Assembly (NCBI RefSeq): GCF_000020605.1
Contig: NC_012781.1
Span: 2,109,501 to 2,173,500 of the forward strand
Direction of reading: 5' to 3'
From: Agathobacter rectalis ATCC 33656
GTDB lineage: Bacteria > Bacillota > Clostridia > Lachnospirales > Lachnospiraceae
Length of the DNA stretch: 64,000 bases
Shown piece after piece: positions 7,972 to 21,300 of the stretch. Both the position numbers and the translations under genes were made by a program. Below the pieces are notes generated by a model. That model saw nothing but the letters and a program-made list of their open reading frames with translations. It was not told the origin of the DNA and searched no databases. Position 1 is the first letter of the stretch. Each line of letters opens with the position of its first letter.

Positions 7972-10098
7972 CTACTTTTTTCTCCTCATTACCCATACAA
8001 CGATTCCTATGATTATAAGCAGTATCGGTACAGCAATCATTATGATAAGTCCCGTAACAACCGCCTGCAGCGTATTTATAGTGATATTGCTTAAGGTGTA
8101 ATCCTTCACCGGTATCACACTTGATGCAAGCTCAACATTTCCGGTCATTGATGTGATAACATCCTTGAACATGTCTGCATTGTTGCCGGAAACGGCATTG
8201 TCATATGAATCATCAACCACATAAGGCGTACCAAACACAACAATCGATGCGCCGGTGCTTGAATCATTTACAGCAAGACCTGTAGTAAACGGTCCGTTCT
8301 CATCTGCGTCCTCTGCCTTCGATGTGGTGATATTCTTCCAGTCCTTCTTTAAAACTGCGCTGTCTGATGTAGAAAGCAGCTTTGTATATGTCACATCATC
8401 TGTATCCTCAGGATAACTGATTGCACAGCTTCCTGCCAGGAATACATATCCGTCTGTTGCATCTGAGGTGTAATCTGTCGTCTCAACCGTTGGAAGCAGG
8501 TAGAGAGGATTCTGATAATATTTTGAGCTGTCATTTTCAGCTACCACACCGGTCTTGAAGCTGACATTGTAAGCCGAAAGTATCTTGTTAAAGTTTGCAA
8601 GCTCGTCATTATATGCATAGCAGCCGACAATCAGTGCCTTTCCACCGCCATTTAAATAATCAATCACCTTCTGTGCGTCTTCCTCGTTGAAATCAACAGT
8701 CGGAGAATTAATGATAATGGCTGTTGCATCCTCCGGCACCTTTTCCTCGTTAAAGAGCTCTAAACTCTTAAGATTTGCATTTGCCTTGCTTACAACATTC
8801 TGGAAATTGCTTCCTATTTCCGTTTCATTGTGTCCGGTTATCTGATAAATTACCGGGAGCTCATCTGCATCCATTGTGACATACTCTATGGCACTTGTAA
8901 TCTGTCCCTCGGCATCATAGCCTGTGATGCTAGACTGCGACTGGTATCCGTAATAATATGATGAGCTGTCATATTCATATATATCATTGTAATCAATCAC
9001 CTTTGAACGGTTTTTGCTCTCGATGATAAGGCTGTTTGTGGTAGGTGTCGTGTCTGTGTAATCCTGATAAAACTTCGGGCTTGTCGCCGGGTCTACATAT
9101 TTTACCTTTATATGACTCGAAAGATCCTTGTATCTGTTGATTGTCTCATCTATCTTTGCATCCTTTGATTTCTTGGAATTCAAAACATAGATTGTGATAT
9201 CCTCATCGAGCTTACTTACCCTGTCCTTTGTATCGTTTGTGAGCGAGTACAGCTTTGTAGCCGAACAGTCAATTGATGTGTACTTAGCAGGAAGCGCTGT
9301 CACTACAAGATTTACAACCACACAGATTGCACACATTATGACAATCATTCCTGCTGAAAATGCCCCTGTGCCTATCATCTTCTTTGAAAATGCCCATCTT
9401 CTCTTCTGGATAGACTGCGTCGTCAAGAAGCATAAAAGCAAAATAACCGTCACATAATAAACTGCCGATGTGACACTAAAGCAGCCACTCACAAAATTCT
9501 CAAATGGTGTGTACAAATCAAAGCAATTAAGCACCTTTGTGAGCAGATTCCCACTTGACGAGATGAGCCCTGTGATGGACTGCATCATGTATGAGAGGAA
9601 TAATGCCGCAAATGTAAGTATTGCAGATATTATCACACTCTCAGATATGGACGATATAAAAAGTCCCACGGCGATGCATGATAAACCGTAAAGCCAGTAG
9701 CCAAACAAAGCCACATACGCTTCACTGAGCGCAACCTTGCCGTAAATTGACAACACGAGCGGTGAAAGTGCAAAAAGCGCTATGTCTATGGTGTATACCG
9801 CTGCCATCGCTAAATATTTTCCTGCTACAATCCTTCCGACAGATACAGGCGATGTCAGCATGAGCTGATCTGTCTTTGTCTTTTTCTCATCAGAAAGCGA
9901 TCTCATCGTGAGGATTGGCACTGCAATCATCATAATAAAACCGATTCCCTTTAAATCATATGATATATACGGATAACCGTTTTTCAGATTGTATACATAA
10001 AAATATAGGCCATACACTGCAAGAAGTGCTGCAACAAACAGCCATCCTATAACGTTTTGGAAATATGATTTGAATTCTCTTTTAAATATTGCAAGCAT
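7972..10098 (-). CDS. ABC-2 permease fused to a GldG-type extracytoplasmic domain
   Basis: The 708-residue protein begins with an ABC-2 permease (about 1-240, six hydrophobic segments, REFKSYFQNVIGW and LSDEKKTKTDQLMLTSP). A further membrane segment near 250-270 leads into a long GldG-like region (about 290-670) with DITIYVLNSKK and a thioredoxin/ThuA-like ALIVGCYAY stretch. A last helix near 680-705 is followed by RRKK. GldF and GldG are separate in Bacteroidetes, where they join GldA in gliding or surface export; here they form one chain. The start overlaps the stop of the ATPase gene (TAATG). The exported substrate cannot be told from sequence. Confidence 0.87.
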   Translation of the reverse strand: MLAIFKREFKSYFQNVIGWLFVAALLAVYGLYFYVYNLKNGYPYISYDLKGIGFIMMIAVPILTMRSLSDEKKTKTDQLMLTSPVSVGRIVAGKYLAMAAVYTIDIALFALSPLVLSIYGKVALSEAYVALFGYWLYGLSCIAVGLFISSISESVIISAILTFAALFLSYMMQSITGLISSSGNLLTKVLNCFDLYTPFENFVSGCFSVTSAVYYVTVILLLCFLTTQSIQKRRWAFSKKMIGTGAFSAGMIVIMCAICVVVNLVVTALPAKYTSIDCSATKLYSLTNDTKDRVSKLDEDITIYVLNSKKSKDAKIDETINRYKDLSSHIKVKYVDPATSPKFYQDYTDTTPTTNSLIIESKNRSKVIDYNDIYEYDSSSYYYGYQSQSSITGYDAEGQITSAIEYVTMDADELPVIYQITGHNETEIGSNFQNVVSKANANLKSLELFNEEKVPEDATAIIINSPTVDFNEEDAQKVIDYLNGGGKALIVGCYAYNDELANFNKILSAYNVSFKTGVVAENDSSKYYQNPLYLLPTVETTDYTSDATDGYVFLAGSCAISYPEDTDDVTYTKLLSTSDSAVLKKDWKNITTSKAEDADENGPFTTGLAVNDSSTGASIVVFGTPYVVDDSYDNAVSGNNADMFKDVITSMTGNVELASSVIPVKDYTLSNITINTLQAVVTGLIIMIAVPILLIIIGIVVWVMRRKK

Positions 10099-11042
10099 TA
10101 TTTCTCATCTCCTTCCCCTGTAAGCTCAAGGAATACATCCTCGAGTGACTTCACAACAGTATGCATCTCAAGGATTGGCATATGCATTGCACTTGCAAGC
10201 TCAAATATTTCCTCACGTATATCGCAGTTTGCCTTTGCTATAACCATAGCCTTCACTGTATTCTCTTCCTCAGACTTTTCAAATGTGACCTTATCAACAT
10301 TTACTATCTTCTCAAGCATTCCTCTTGCACCAATCTCGTCTGATTTGAGGACAAGGTTAATTTCCTGGTTCTTTGACATGAGATTAATCAGGTTTTCTGT
10401 GGCATCACTTGCTACAAGCTTACCCTTTGATATGATAAACACATGATCACACACTGCACTTATCTCACTTAAAATATGCGAGCTAAGTATCACCGTATGA
10501 TTTTCTCCAAGCTTTTTAATAAGCTCACGAATCTCTATTATCTGCTTTGGATCAAGTCCAACTGTAGGCTCATCCAATATGATGATTTCCGGGTAGCCAA
10601 GAAGTGCCTGGGCGAAGCCCACTCTTTGTCTGTAGCCCTTGGAAAGGTTCTTTATGAGACGGTTTTTCACCTCCGTGATGCCGGTCATGTCCATGGCATC
10701 TGCTATCATTTCTTTTTTCTTTTTCCTGTCGAGCTTTTTGAGCTCTGCCACAAATTTGAGATACTCATATACCGTCATATCCACATAAAGCGGTGGTATC
10801 TCCGGCAGGTATCCGATACATTTTTTTGCCTCCTCAGGCTGTGCAAATATATCATAGCCGTTTATCTTTACTGTTCCACCATCAGCACCGATATATCCGG
10901 TAACAATATTCATGGTGGTTGACTTTCCGGCGCCGTTTGGTCCCAAAAGTCCGTATATCTTTCCCGGCTCAACAGTCAGCGAAAGATGATCCACGGCCAT
11001 ATGGTCGCCATATTTCTTTACGAGATTACTAATTTCTATCAC
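10098..11042 (-). CDS. ABC transporter ATP-binding protein, GldA-like
   Basis: This 314-residue ATPase has the Walker A GPNGAGKST, the signature LSKGYRQRVGFAQALLG, and the Walker B region IIILDEPTVGLDPKQ. After the nucleotide-binding domain (about 1-225) comes a C-terminal domain typical of exporters that pair with ABC-2 permeases. The start codon is GTG at 11040-11042, preceded by AGGAGG. It is the first gene of a three-gene unit with the fused permease/GldG gene and the DUF4340 gene, and overlaps the permease start by one base. It is therefore the motor of that system. Confidence 0.92.
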   Translation of the reverse strand: MIEISNLVKKYGDHMAVDHLSLTVEPGKIYGLLGPNGAGKSTTMNIVTGYIGADGGTVKINGYDIFAQPEEAKKCIGYLPEIPPLYVDMTVYEYLKFVAELKKLDRKKKKEMIADAMDMTGITEVKNRLIKNLSKGYRQRVGFAQALLGYPEIIILDEPTVGLDPKQIIEIRELIKKLGENHTVILSSHILSEISAVCDHVFIISKGKLVASDATENLINLMSKNQEINLVLKSDEIGARGMLEKIVNVDKVTFEKSEEENTVKAMVIAKANCDIREEIFELASAMHMPILEMHTVVKSLEDVFLELTGEGDEK

Positions 11043-11085
11043 AGTAATACTCCTCCTACTAAATTGTTATGATATTAGAGTATAA

Positions 11086-11126
11086 AAAAAGAGTGTTCAA
11101 CTTGTGAATTTTGAACACTCTTTTGT
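11086..11126 (-). terminator. Terminator downstream of purA
   Basis: The arms AAAGAGTGTTCAA and TTGAACACTCTTT form a long stem around a short loop, flanked by A-rich and T-rich runs. It lies 56 bases after the purA stop and before the ABC operon, and could work in both directions. Confidence 0.88.
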
Positions 11127-11181
11127 ACATTATTTATAATTTTAATACTATGATATTTTAACTGTACTAATTGTCTGGGTA

Positions 11182-12567
<1,386 letters not shown>

Positions 12568-12587
12568 CTATTAATAATTATTTATAA

Positions 12588-13463
12588 TTATTTATTACAA
12601 TACTCTATCTTCTTAGAGCAGGCTATTGCAAGCGCTCCGGGTCCTATATGGCATGAGACCGAAAGTGAAAGCGGATTCATGACTATCTCGTTATTTGGAA
12701 ATGCTGCCTGAACCTCTTCCTTAAATGCCTCCGCAGCTGCAATATCATGCGTGTATGCCATTTCAAGATTTATCTGGCTGCCATCCGGATTATTGAAGCG
12801 CTTCTCAAAATCCGATTTCATGGCATCTATCATGATGCTCTTTGCCTGCTTTACGGTACGTGCCTTTGCAAATGCATCAAGCTTCTCACCCTGAATCTGA
12901 AGCACCGGTTTAAGCTTTAAAAGTGTGCCAAGAGCTGCCGCTGCAGGCGTGATTCTACCACCCTTTTTGAGGTAGTTAAGAGTATCTACCATGATATATA
13001 TGGAAGACTCAAACTTTGCATCCTCTAATATCTGCTTTATCTCAGCTGCATTTTTTCCTGCTTCTGCCAGGTTCTTCGCATCTATAACCGACTGGCGCAT
13101 TGTAACTGATATTCTCTGATTATTGACTACCTGCACTTTGCCGTCATAATCCTGCGAGAGCATATATGCTGTCTCACATGAGCTTGAAAGACCTGATGAC
13201 ATTGGAATGTATACAATCTCATCATTTTCCTTTAAAAACTCATCCCATTTATCTGTTACATCACCAACCAAAGGCATAGATGTCTTGATATCGCCGCCTG
13301 CCGTAAGCTTCTCATAGAACTGCTCCTGCGTCAGATCGATATTCTCATAATACATCTGCTCATCGATGTAAAAAGGCATTGGAATCACCTCAACTCCAAG
13401 CTTCTTTGCCTCGTCAGGTGTGATACCGCTGTTTGAATCGGTAACTACTATAACCTTACTCAT
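12588..13463 (-). CDS. DegV family fatty acid-binding protein
   Basis: The 291-residue protein shows the DegV N-terminal VVTDSNSGI with the conserved Ser/Asn ligand loop. It also has the SSGLSSSCETAYML segment and LKKGGRITPAAAALGTLLKLKP in the second domain. DegV proteins bind fatty acids and, as FakB, present them to the kinase FakA; which lipid this paralog binds is not visible. A CGGAG site precedes the ATG. It is followed by purA without a terminator, although the functional link is unclear. The length is typical of the family. Confidence 0.92.
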   Translation of the reverse strand: MSKVIVVTDSNSGITPDEAKKLGVEVIPMPFYIDEQMYYENIDLTQEQFYEKLTAGGDIKTSMPLVGDVTDKWDEFLKENDEIVYIPMSSGLSSSCETAYMLSQDYDGKVQVVNNQRISVTMRQSVIDAKNLAEAGKNAAEIKQILEDAKFESSIYIMVDTLNYLKKGGRITPAAAALGTLLKLKPVLQIQGEKLDAFAKARTVKQAKSIMIDAMKSDFEKRFNNPDGSQINLEMAYTHDIAAAEAFKEEVQAAFPNNEIVMNPLSLSVSCHIGPGALAIACSKKIEYCNK

Positions 13464-13673
13464 TAATTCTCACTCCGATATAAATTTTCATTGTCGTATT
13501 TTTTCCAACACCGCTCATTATACCATAGGTGTAATTGTTTGAAAAGAAGTTTTTGATGGACAGTGGCGTTATTTTACCTACATAGTAGACACGGCTGGCT
13601 TACACCAGCCTCCGTATATTCGCAATCCGCACTCACGTGCTACTTGCTCATATCCGGACATTCGTCAAAAAGA
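13464..13673. other. Intergenic region between degV and groEL with an unexplained hairpin
   Basis: The part next to degV is AT-rich and probably holds the degV promoter. From about 13560 to 13670 the base composition becomes more GC-rich. GGCTGG and CCAGCC (13593-13598, 13605-13610) form a hairpin with no T-run. No convincing gene is seen. Confidence 0.5.
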
Positions 13674-13715
13674 AAACCCGCGGTTCACACGAGTGTGACC
13701 ACGGGTTTCTTTTTT
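13674..13715 (-). terminator. Terminator of the groES-groEL operon
   Basis: The inverted repeat built on AAACCCG-GTCACAC / GTGTGACCACGGGTTT lies directly after the groEL stop and is followed by T-rich sequence on the minus strand. It is strong and could also act on the other strand. Confidence 0.88.
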
Positions 13716-13730
13716 CCTCATTGTCTACGA

Positions 13731-15359
<1,629 letters not shown>

Positions 15360-15468
15360 TTATACGACCTTTCTATTTATATATTTGATATTTAATTCCA
15401 AAATGTAAGCAGCTATGACCAGATATGTAAAACGTACCGGATCTTTAGCTTCTATCCGTAAATTAATC

Positions 15469-15753
15469 TTACTCTACTACTGCAAGAATATCATTCTGTC
15501 TAACGATGATGTACTCTTCTCCGTCAAGCTTAACCTCTGTGCCTGCGTATTTAGAATAAATAACCTTCTGTCCGACTGTTACCTGCATCTTAACTTCCTT
15601 GCCGTCAACCATTCCGCCAGGTCCTACTGCGATAACCTCAGCCTCCTGTGGCTTCTCCTGTGCTGAACTTGTAAGGATGATTCCCGATTTTGTTGTTTCC
15701 TCTGCTTCTAACTGCTTTAATACTACTCTGTCTGATAATGGAACTAATTTCAT
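15469..15753 (-). CDS. groES: Co-chaperonin GroES (10 kDa subunit)
   Basis: This 94-residue protein forms the heptameric lid of the GroEL cage. The sequence starts MKLVPLSDRVVLKQLE. It carries the mobile loop region EETTKSGIILTSSAQ, then VGPGGMVDGK and KYAGTEVKLDGEEYIIVRQ, all typical of the family. The frame opens ten codons earlier, inside the leader. The ATG at 15751-15753 has AAAAGGAGG in front and is the family start. The gene is first in the groES-groEL operon, and its leader contains the CIRCE operator. Confidence 0.97.
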   Translation of the reverse strand: MKLVPLSDRVVLKQLEAEETTKSGIILTSSAQEKPQEAEVIAVGPGGMVDGKEVKMQVTVGQKVIYSKYAGTEVKLDGEEYIIVRQNDILAVVE

Positions 15754-15776
15754 TGTATTGCCTCCTTTTATCTCTG

Positions 15777-15803
15777 TTAGCACTCATTTCTTTCGAGTGC
15801 TAA
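15777..15803. promoter_or_regulatory. CIRCE operator (HrcA-binding site)
   Basis: TTAGCACTC, nine bases and GAGTGCTAA match the CIRCE consensus with no mismatch. The site lies between the promoter and the groES start, so HrcA would block groES-groEL transcription in the absence of stress. No hrcA gene is in this window. Confidence 0.97.
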
Positions 15804-15818
15804 TTTCTTTCTGTAAAT

Positions 15819-15847
15819 AAAATATCACTATTGCATTTCAATGTCAA
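15819..15847 (-). promoter_or_regulatory. groES promoter
   Basis: On the minus strand TTGACA (plus 15842-15847) and TATTTT (plus 15819-15824) are separated by exactly 17 bases and lie just upstream of CIRCE. A 9-bp inverted repeat (15821-15829 with 15849-15857) spans the same promoter. Confidence 0.85.
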
Positions 15848-15883
15848 CAGTGATATTTCATTTTAATATTTATTTTACATTTT

Positions 15884-16669
15884 CTATATCAATCCGTAAT
15901 GCTTTAACGCATTTTTCACTCCATCATCTGAAATATCCGATGTGACATATTCCGCAATTTCTTTAACCGGTGGCATTGAGTTGCCCATCGCGATTCCATG
16001 TCCTACACTCTCAAGCATTTCAAGGTCATTTACACTGTCGCCTATCGCGTATGTTTCATCAAGCGGGATATCCAGATGATTGCACAGCCATTTGATGCCG
16101 GTTGCCTTTGAGGTTCCTTTCGGCACAAACTCCACGACATTTTCCACATGCTCAAGTATCAGAAAATCATCGGCAAACTCTGCCTTCACACGCTCATAAT
16201 CAGTACCATCTATCACGTCAGCGGAGAATTTATTAATTCTTATTTCGCCGTCATATCCTCTTATTATATGTGCATGCTCACCAAGTGACTCAAAAAGGTA
16301 ATCCACATACGGATCATCCTCAAAGCCCTCGTCATCTATCCAATAGTCTGTGGAGCCCTCAAGCACTACAGGCATTTTACACTCAGAAAGCACCCTTATG
16401 ACCTTTTGTACCATATCTGCGCTCAGGTCATTTTCGTATATTACTTTGCCATCCATTTCAATATAGTTGCCACATGCCGCAATTATTCCATCAAAACCCA
16501 TATTTAATAGCTTCTCTGACCTCACACTGGCTCTGGCACGTCCTGTACATATAAATGCCAGATGTCCGTTTGCCTTGAGGGCTGCCACAGCCTCTAGGGT
16601 GCTTTCAGGAATTACCATGTCATCGTCCCATATTGTTCCGTCTATGTCAAAAAATACTGTTTTACTCAT
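15884..16669 (-). CDS. Cof-type HAD family hydrolase
   Basis: The 261-residue protein begins MSKTVFFDIDGTIWDDD, the HAD motif I with nucleophile Asp8 and acid/base Asp10. It continues with ICTGRARASV (motif II Thr), a C2-type cap of about 100 residues, a Lys in GTSKATGIKWL and the motif IV AIGDSVNDLEML. Such enzymes dephosphorylate sugar phosphates or flavin and cofactor intermediates; the substrate cannot be assigned here. AGGAG precedes the ATG. It lies upstream of the groES promoter on the same strand, without evident functional connection. Confidence 0.9.
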   Translation of the reverse strand: MSKTVFFDIDGTIWDDDMVIPESTLEAVAALKANGHLAFICTGRARASVRSEKLLNMGFDGIIAACGNYIEMDGKVIYENDLSADMVQKVIRVLSECKMPVVLEGSTDYWIDDEGFEDDPYVDYLFESLGEHAHIIRGYDGEIRINKFSADVIDGTDYERVKAEFADDFLILEHVENVVEFVPKGTSKATGIKWLCNHLDIPLDETYAIGDSVNDLEMLESVGHGIAMGNSMPPVKEIAEYVTSDISDDGVKNALKHYGLI

Positions 16670-16789
16670 TTGCTGCTCCTAATATCTTTATTATCATGTC
16701 AAACACTGCTATCTTAACATCTTATAAATCAAATTTCAATCAGTTTATCCACAGTACCAATACCTCTAGAAAGCAATAATTTTGTATGT

Positions 16790-16823
16790 CAAAAATCCCG
16801 GTGCAATGCACCGGGATTTTGCT
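16790..16823 (-). terminator. Terminator of gltB-gltD
   Basis: AAAATCCCGGTGCA and TGCACCGGGATTTT form a perfect stem followed by T residues on the minus strand, about 50 bases past the gltD stop. Confidence 0.93.
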
Positions 16824-16873
16824 ATAAAATGTATGAAATAAAATTTATTAAGAAGAATTGCTATAATAATTTG

Positions 16874-18367
16874 TTACTGTACTGAGAGATATGAATATCC
16901 CATGAGACTCTCATCAACCTCTCTGGCAGCCTCACGTCCCTCTCTGATAGCCCATACTACAAGGGACTGTCCACGGTGGTTATCACCTGCCACGTATACG
17001 TTTTTTACGTTTGTAGCGTAATGTCCCTCCTGTGTACTTACGTTTGTTCTGGCATTGAGCTCTACACCAAATGCCTTTGCCACATAGCTTTCTGTTCCAA
17101 GGAAGCCTGCTGCTATAAGCACAAGCTCTGCCGGAAGCTTTTTCTCTGATCCCTCTACCGGAACCATCATGAACCTGCCTGTCTTCTCGTCCTTTTTACT
17201 CTCAAGACTTACAATTGTAAGCTCCTTTAGGTTGCCGTTTTTGTCCTTGTGGAACTCTTTTACGGTTGTCTTGTAGGTACGTGGATCATGTCCGAATACC
17301 GCAATGGCTTCCTCCTGGCCGTAGTCTGTCTTTAAGACCTTCGGCCACTGTGGCCACGGATTGTTTGCGGCACGCTCTGTAGGCGGACAAGGCATCATCT
17401 CAAGCTGTGTGACTGATTTGGCGCCCTGACGGATTGCAGTTCCGACACAGTCGTTTCCTGTGTCACCGCCACCGATAATGACTACATTTTTGCCCTTTGC
17501 AGATACAAACTTGCCATCTGTCAGGTTAGAGTTCAAAAGACTCTTTGTATTCTGGGTAAGGTAATCAACAGCAAAGTAAATACCCTTTGCATCTCTTCCG
17601 TCTGCCTTTATGTCTCTTGGATTTTTAGCACCACAGCAAAGGATTACCCTGTCATACTTCTTGTAAAGCTCTGCCGGCTTTATATCCTTTCCGACATCAC
17701 AGCCTGTGACAAAATGAATGCCCTCTTCCTTCATTATATTAACTTTTCTGTCAATAATGCTCTTATCAAGCTTCATATTTGGAATACCATACATGAGCAG
17801 GCCACCGACGCGGTCCTCTCTCTCATATACTGTAACATCATGGCCTCTCTGGTTAAGCTGGTCTGCTGCCGCAAGTCCTGAAGGACCCGAACCAATGATT
17901 GCCACCTTCTTGCCGGTTCTGACCTTTGGTGGCTTTGGAGCTGCATATCCGTTTGCATATGCAGTCTCTATTATACCATGCTCATTGTCCCTGACTGACA
18001 CCGGACTGCCCCAGTGTCCGCATGTACATGCCTTCTCGCACAATGCCGGGCAGACTCTTGATGTAAACTCAGGGAAATTATTGGTCTTGTGCAGACGATT
18101 ATATGCCTGCTCCCAGTTGCCGGTGTATACAAGGTCGTTCCACTCCGGAACCAGGTTGTGCAGAGGACAGCCTGATGTCATGCCTGCTATTGTCATTCCC
18201 GACTGGCAGAAAGGAACTCCGCAGTCCATACAACGGGCAGCCTGTTTCTGTTGATTTTCTTTTGAAAGGAACACATGGAACTCGTTAAAGTTCTTAATAC
18301 GCTCCTTTGGCTCTACAGACGCTGCTTCGCATCTGTCATATTCCATAAATCCTGTTGGTTTTCCCAT
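16874..18367 (-). CDS. gltD: Glutamate synthase, small subunit
   Basis: The 497-residue flavoprotein takes electrons from NADPH and passes them to the large subunit GltB for glutamate synthesis. The N-terminal Cys cluster CMDCGVPFC, with later CPLHN and CPALCEKACTCG, would ligate [4Fe-4S] clusters. A FAD-binding IIGSGPSGLAAADQL follows at about residue 155, and a second dinucleotide motif IIGGGDTGNDCVGTA at about 295. The C-terminal VYVAGDNHRGQSLVVWAIREGR is the closing FAD motif. It starts 14 bases after gltB with its own AAGGAGG site, so the two form an operon, closed by the terminator at 16790-16823. Confidence 0.96.
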   Translation of the reverse strand: MGKPTGFMEYDRCEAASVEPKERIKNFNEFHVFLSKENQQKQAARCMDCGVPFCQSGMTIAGMTSGCPLHNLVPEWNDLVYTGNWEQAYNRLHKTNNFPEFTSRVCPALCEKACTCGHWGSPVSVRDNEHGIIETAYANGYAAPKPPKVRTGKKVAIIGSGPSGLAAADQLNQRGHDVTVYEREDRVGGLLMYGIPNMKLDKSIIDRKVNIMKEEGIHFVTGCDVGKDIKPAELYKKYDRVILCCGAKNPRDIKADGRDAKGIYFAVDYLTQNTKSLLNSNLTDGKFVSAKGKNVVIIGGGDTGNDCVGTAIRQGAKSVTQLEMMPCPPTERAANNPWPQWPKVLKTDYGQEEAIAVFGHDPRTYKTTVKEFHKDKNGNLKELTIVSLESKKDEKTGRFMMVPVEGSEKKLPAELVLIAAGFLGTESYVAKAFGVELNARTNVSTQEGHYATNVKNVYVAGDNHRGQSLVVWAIREGREAAREVDESLMGYSYLSVQ

Positions 18368-18381
18368 TATCTGCGTCCTCC

Positions 18382-21300
18382 TTAGCCTCTTGTGCTGGCA
18401 TAAAATGCCTCAATCTGTGCCTGCTCTGCGTTAAGACCCTTTTCTTCCATCTGTACAATAGCCATCTGCATACGGTTGTAATCGTAAGGAATAACCTTCT
18501 TGAACTTAGGAAGATACTCACTGAAATGATCAAGGATTTCCTTACCCTTTTCTGAGTTTGTAAGTGTTACATGCTCTTTTATCATTTCCTTAAGCTCTAA
18601 TACATCGTACTTGTTTGAGACCTCCTCAGTAAATACCATCTGCTTGTTGGTTCTCATGTAAAGGTCATTGTCCTCATCAAGCACATATGCTATTCCACCG
18701 CTCATACCTGCTGCAAAGTTTTTTCCGGTCTTTCCAAGGATAACTACGCGGCCACCTGTCATGTACTCACAGCCATGATCGCCGACACCCTCAACTACTG
18801 CTGTTGCACCGGAATTTCTTACGCAGAAACGCTCACCGGCAACACCGTTTATGAAGGCCTTACCGCTTGTAGCTCCGTAAAGTGCTACGTTTCCGATGAT
18901 GATATTATCATCCTTCTCAAACTTGACTCCTGCAGGTGGATATACGATGAGCTTTCCACCTGAAAGACCCTTTCCGAAGTAATCATTTGAATCTCCGACA
19001 AGCTCAAGTGTAAGTCCCTTAGGGATAAATGCTCCAAAGCTCTGTCCGCCTGCACCGTTACACTTGATAACAAAAGTGTCTTCATCCAGCGTATCGTCAT
19101 ATTTCTTTGTAATCTCAGAACCAAATATTGTTCCGAGAGATCTGTTTGTATTTGTTACCTCAATCTCAATCGCGCGCTTTTGTCCGCTCTCAAGTGCGCT
19201 CTTAAGCTGTGTCATGATCTCAGTCATATCCTTTGTCTTTGAAAGCTCAAAGTCATATACCTGCTTAGGATCGAATATAACACTCTGCTTTTTGCCGTCA
19301 AACGGATTATTAAGTATGCAGTCAAGGTCAATCTTTGACTGTCTCTCGCTTAGATTATCACGCTTCTTTAAGAGATCTCCACGTCCAACGAGCTCATCCA
19401 CTGTCTTTACGCCAAGCTTTGCCATATACTCACGAAGCTCTTCAGCGATGAAACGCATGAAGTTCTCAACGTACTCCGGCTTTCCTGCAAAGCGCTTACG
19501 AAGCTCAGGGTTTTGTGTAGCAATTCCTGCCGGACATGTATCCAAGTTACATACTCTCATCATTACGCAGCCCATTGTTACAAGCGGAGCTGTCGCAAAA
19601 CCGAATTCCTCGGCTCCAAGACACGCTGCTATTGCCACATCACGGCCACTCATCAGCTTACCGTCTGTCTCAATTCTTACTTTATTTCTAAGACCATTCA
19701 TAAGAAGAGTCTGGTGTGTCTCTGCAAGTCCAAGCTCCCATGGAAGTCCCGCATTGTGGATTGAGCTGCTAGGTGCGGCTCCTGTTCCTCCGTCGTAGCC
19801 TGAGATAAGCACTACCTGTGCTCCGGCCTTTGCAACGCCTGCCGCAACAGTTCCTACACCGGCCTCAGAAACGAGCTTGACTGAGATTCTTGCATCTCTG
19901 TTTGCATTCTTTAAGTCGAATATAAGCTGCTCCAAATCCTCGATAGAATAAATATCGTGGTGTGGTGGTGGAGAGATGAGTGCAACACCCGGTGTTGAAA
20001 GTCTTGTCTTTGCAATCCAAGGATAAACCTTCTTTCCAGGTAAGTGTCCACCCTCGCCCGGCTTAGCGCCCTGTGCCATCTTAATCTGAATCTCCTGTGC
20101 GCTTGTTAAGTATCTGCTTGTGACACCAAAACGTCCTGAAGCAACCTGCTTGATTGCTGAACAGCGGTTCTTTCCGTCTTTTCCGATTGTGAGACGATCC
20201 TTGTCCTCTCCACCCTCGCCGGTATTTGATTTTCCGTGCAGATAGTTCATGGCAATTGCAAGTGTCTCATGTGCTTCCTTGGAAATAGATCCGTATGACA
20301 TAGCACCTGTCTTGAAACGTGTCACAATTGAGTCAACGCTCTCAACCTCCTCGAGCTTGACCCCCTTCTTAGGATAGTTGAAATCCATGAGTCCACGGAT
20401 GTTTGTATTTTTCTCTTCCTCATCCACAAGTGCTGTGTACTGCTTGAACAGATTGTAGTCACCGCGCTGTGTCGACTGCTGGAGAAGATGGATTGTAGCC
20501 GGATTGTACAGATGGTCATCAGCTCCGCTTCTCATCTTGTGTCTTCCCTTGCTGTCAAGTGTAACATCTGTCTCAAGTCCGAGCGGATCGTAGGCCGCAG
20601 AGTGAAGCTCATTCACATCGTTCTCGATATCCTGTAATGTAATTCCACCGATACGGCTTACTGTATTTGTGAAATACTTATCAATAACACTCTTGTCAAT
20701 ACCGATTGCCTCAAAAATCTTTGAGCCCTGATATGACTGGATGGTTGAAATACCCATCTTTGCTGCAATTTTTACAATACCTGTGATGATTGCATGGTTG
20801 TAATCATCGATTGCTGCATAATAATCCTTGTCAAGCATATGCTCGTCAACAAGCTGCTTAACTGTATCCTGTGCCAGATAAGGGTTGATTGCACTTGCAC
20901 CAAAGCCAAGCAGTGTAGCAAAATGATGAACCTCTCTCGGCTCTCCTGACTCAAGAATGAGAGAAAGAGATGTTCTCTTTTTTGTCTTTACAAGATACTG
21001 CTGCAATGCAGCAACTGCAAGCAGTGAAGGAATTGCAACGTGGTTCTCATCAACACCCCTGTCTGAAAGGATAATAATGTTGGCTCCGTCCCTGTATGCA
21101 CGGTCAGCCTCTATATAAAGTCTGTCTACAGCTTTCTCAAGACTTGTGTTCTTGTAATATATAATAGGTAAAACCTCTACCTTAAAGCCATCGGCCTTTA
21201 AATTCTTAATCTTCATAAGGTCGGTGTTTGTAAGGATTGGATTGTTAATCTTAAGTACACGGCAGTTTTCCGGCTTTTCCTCAAGCACGTTTCCGGCCTC

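Noticed and set aside
19064-19798. Plus-strand open frame of 244 codons
   Set aside because: Antisense shadow of gltB, Ser-rich translation typical of a reversed coding frame.
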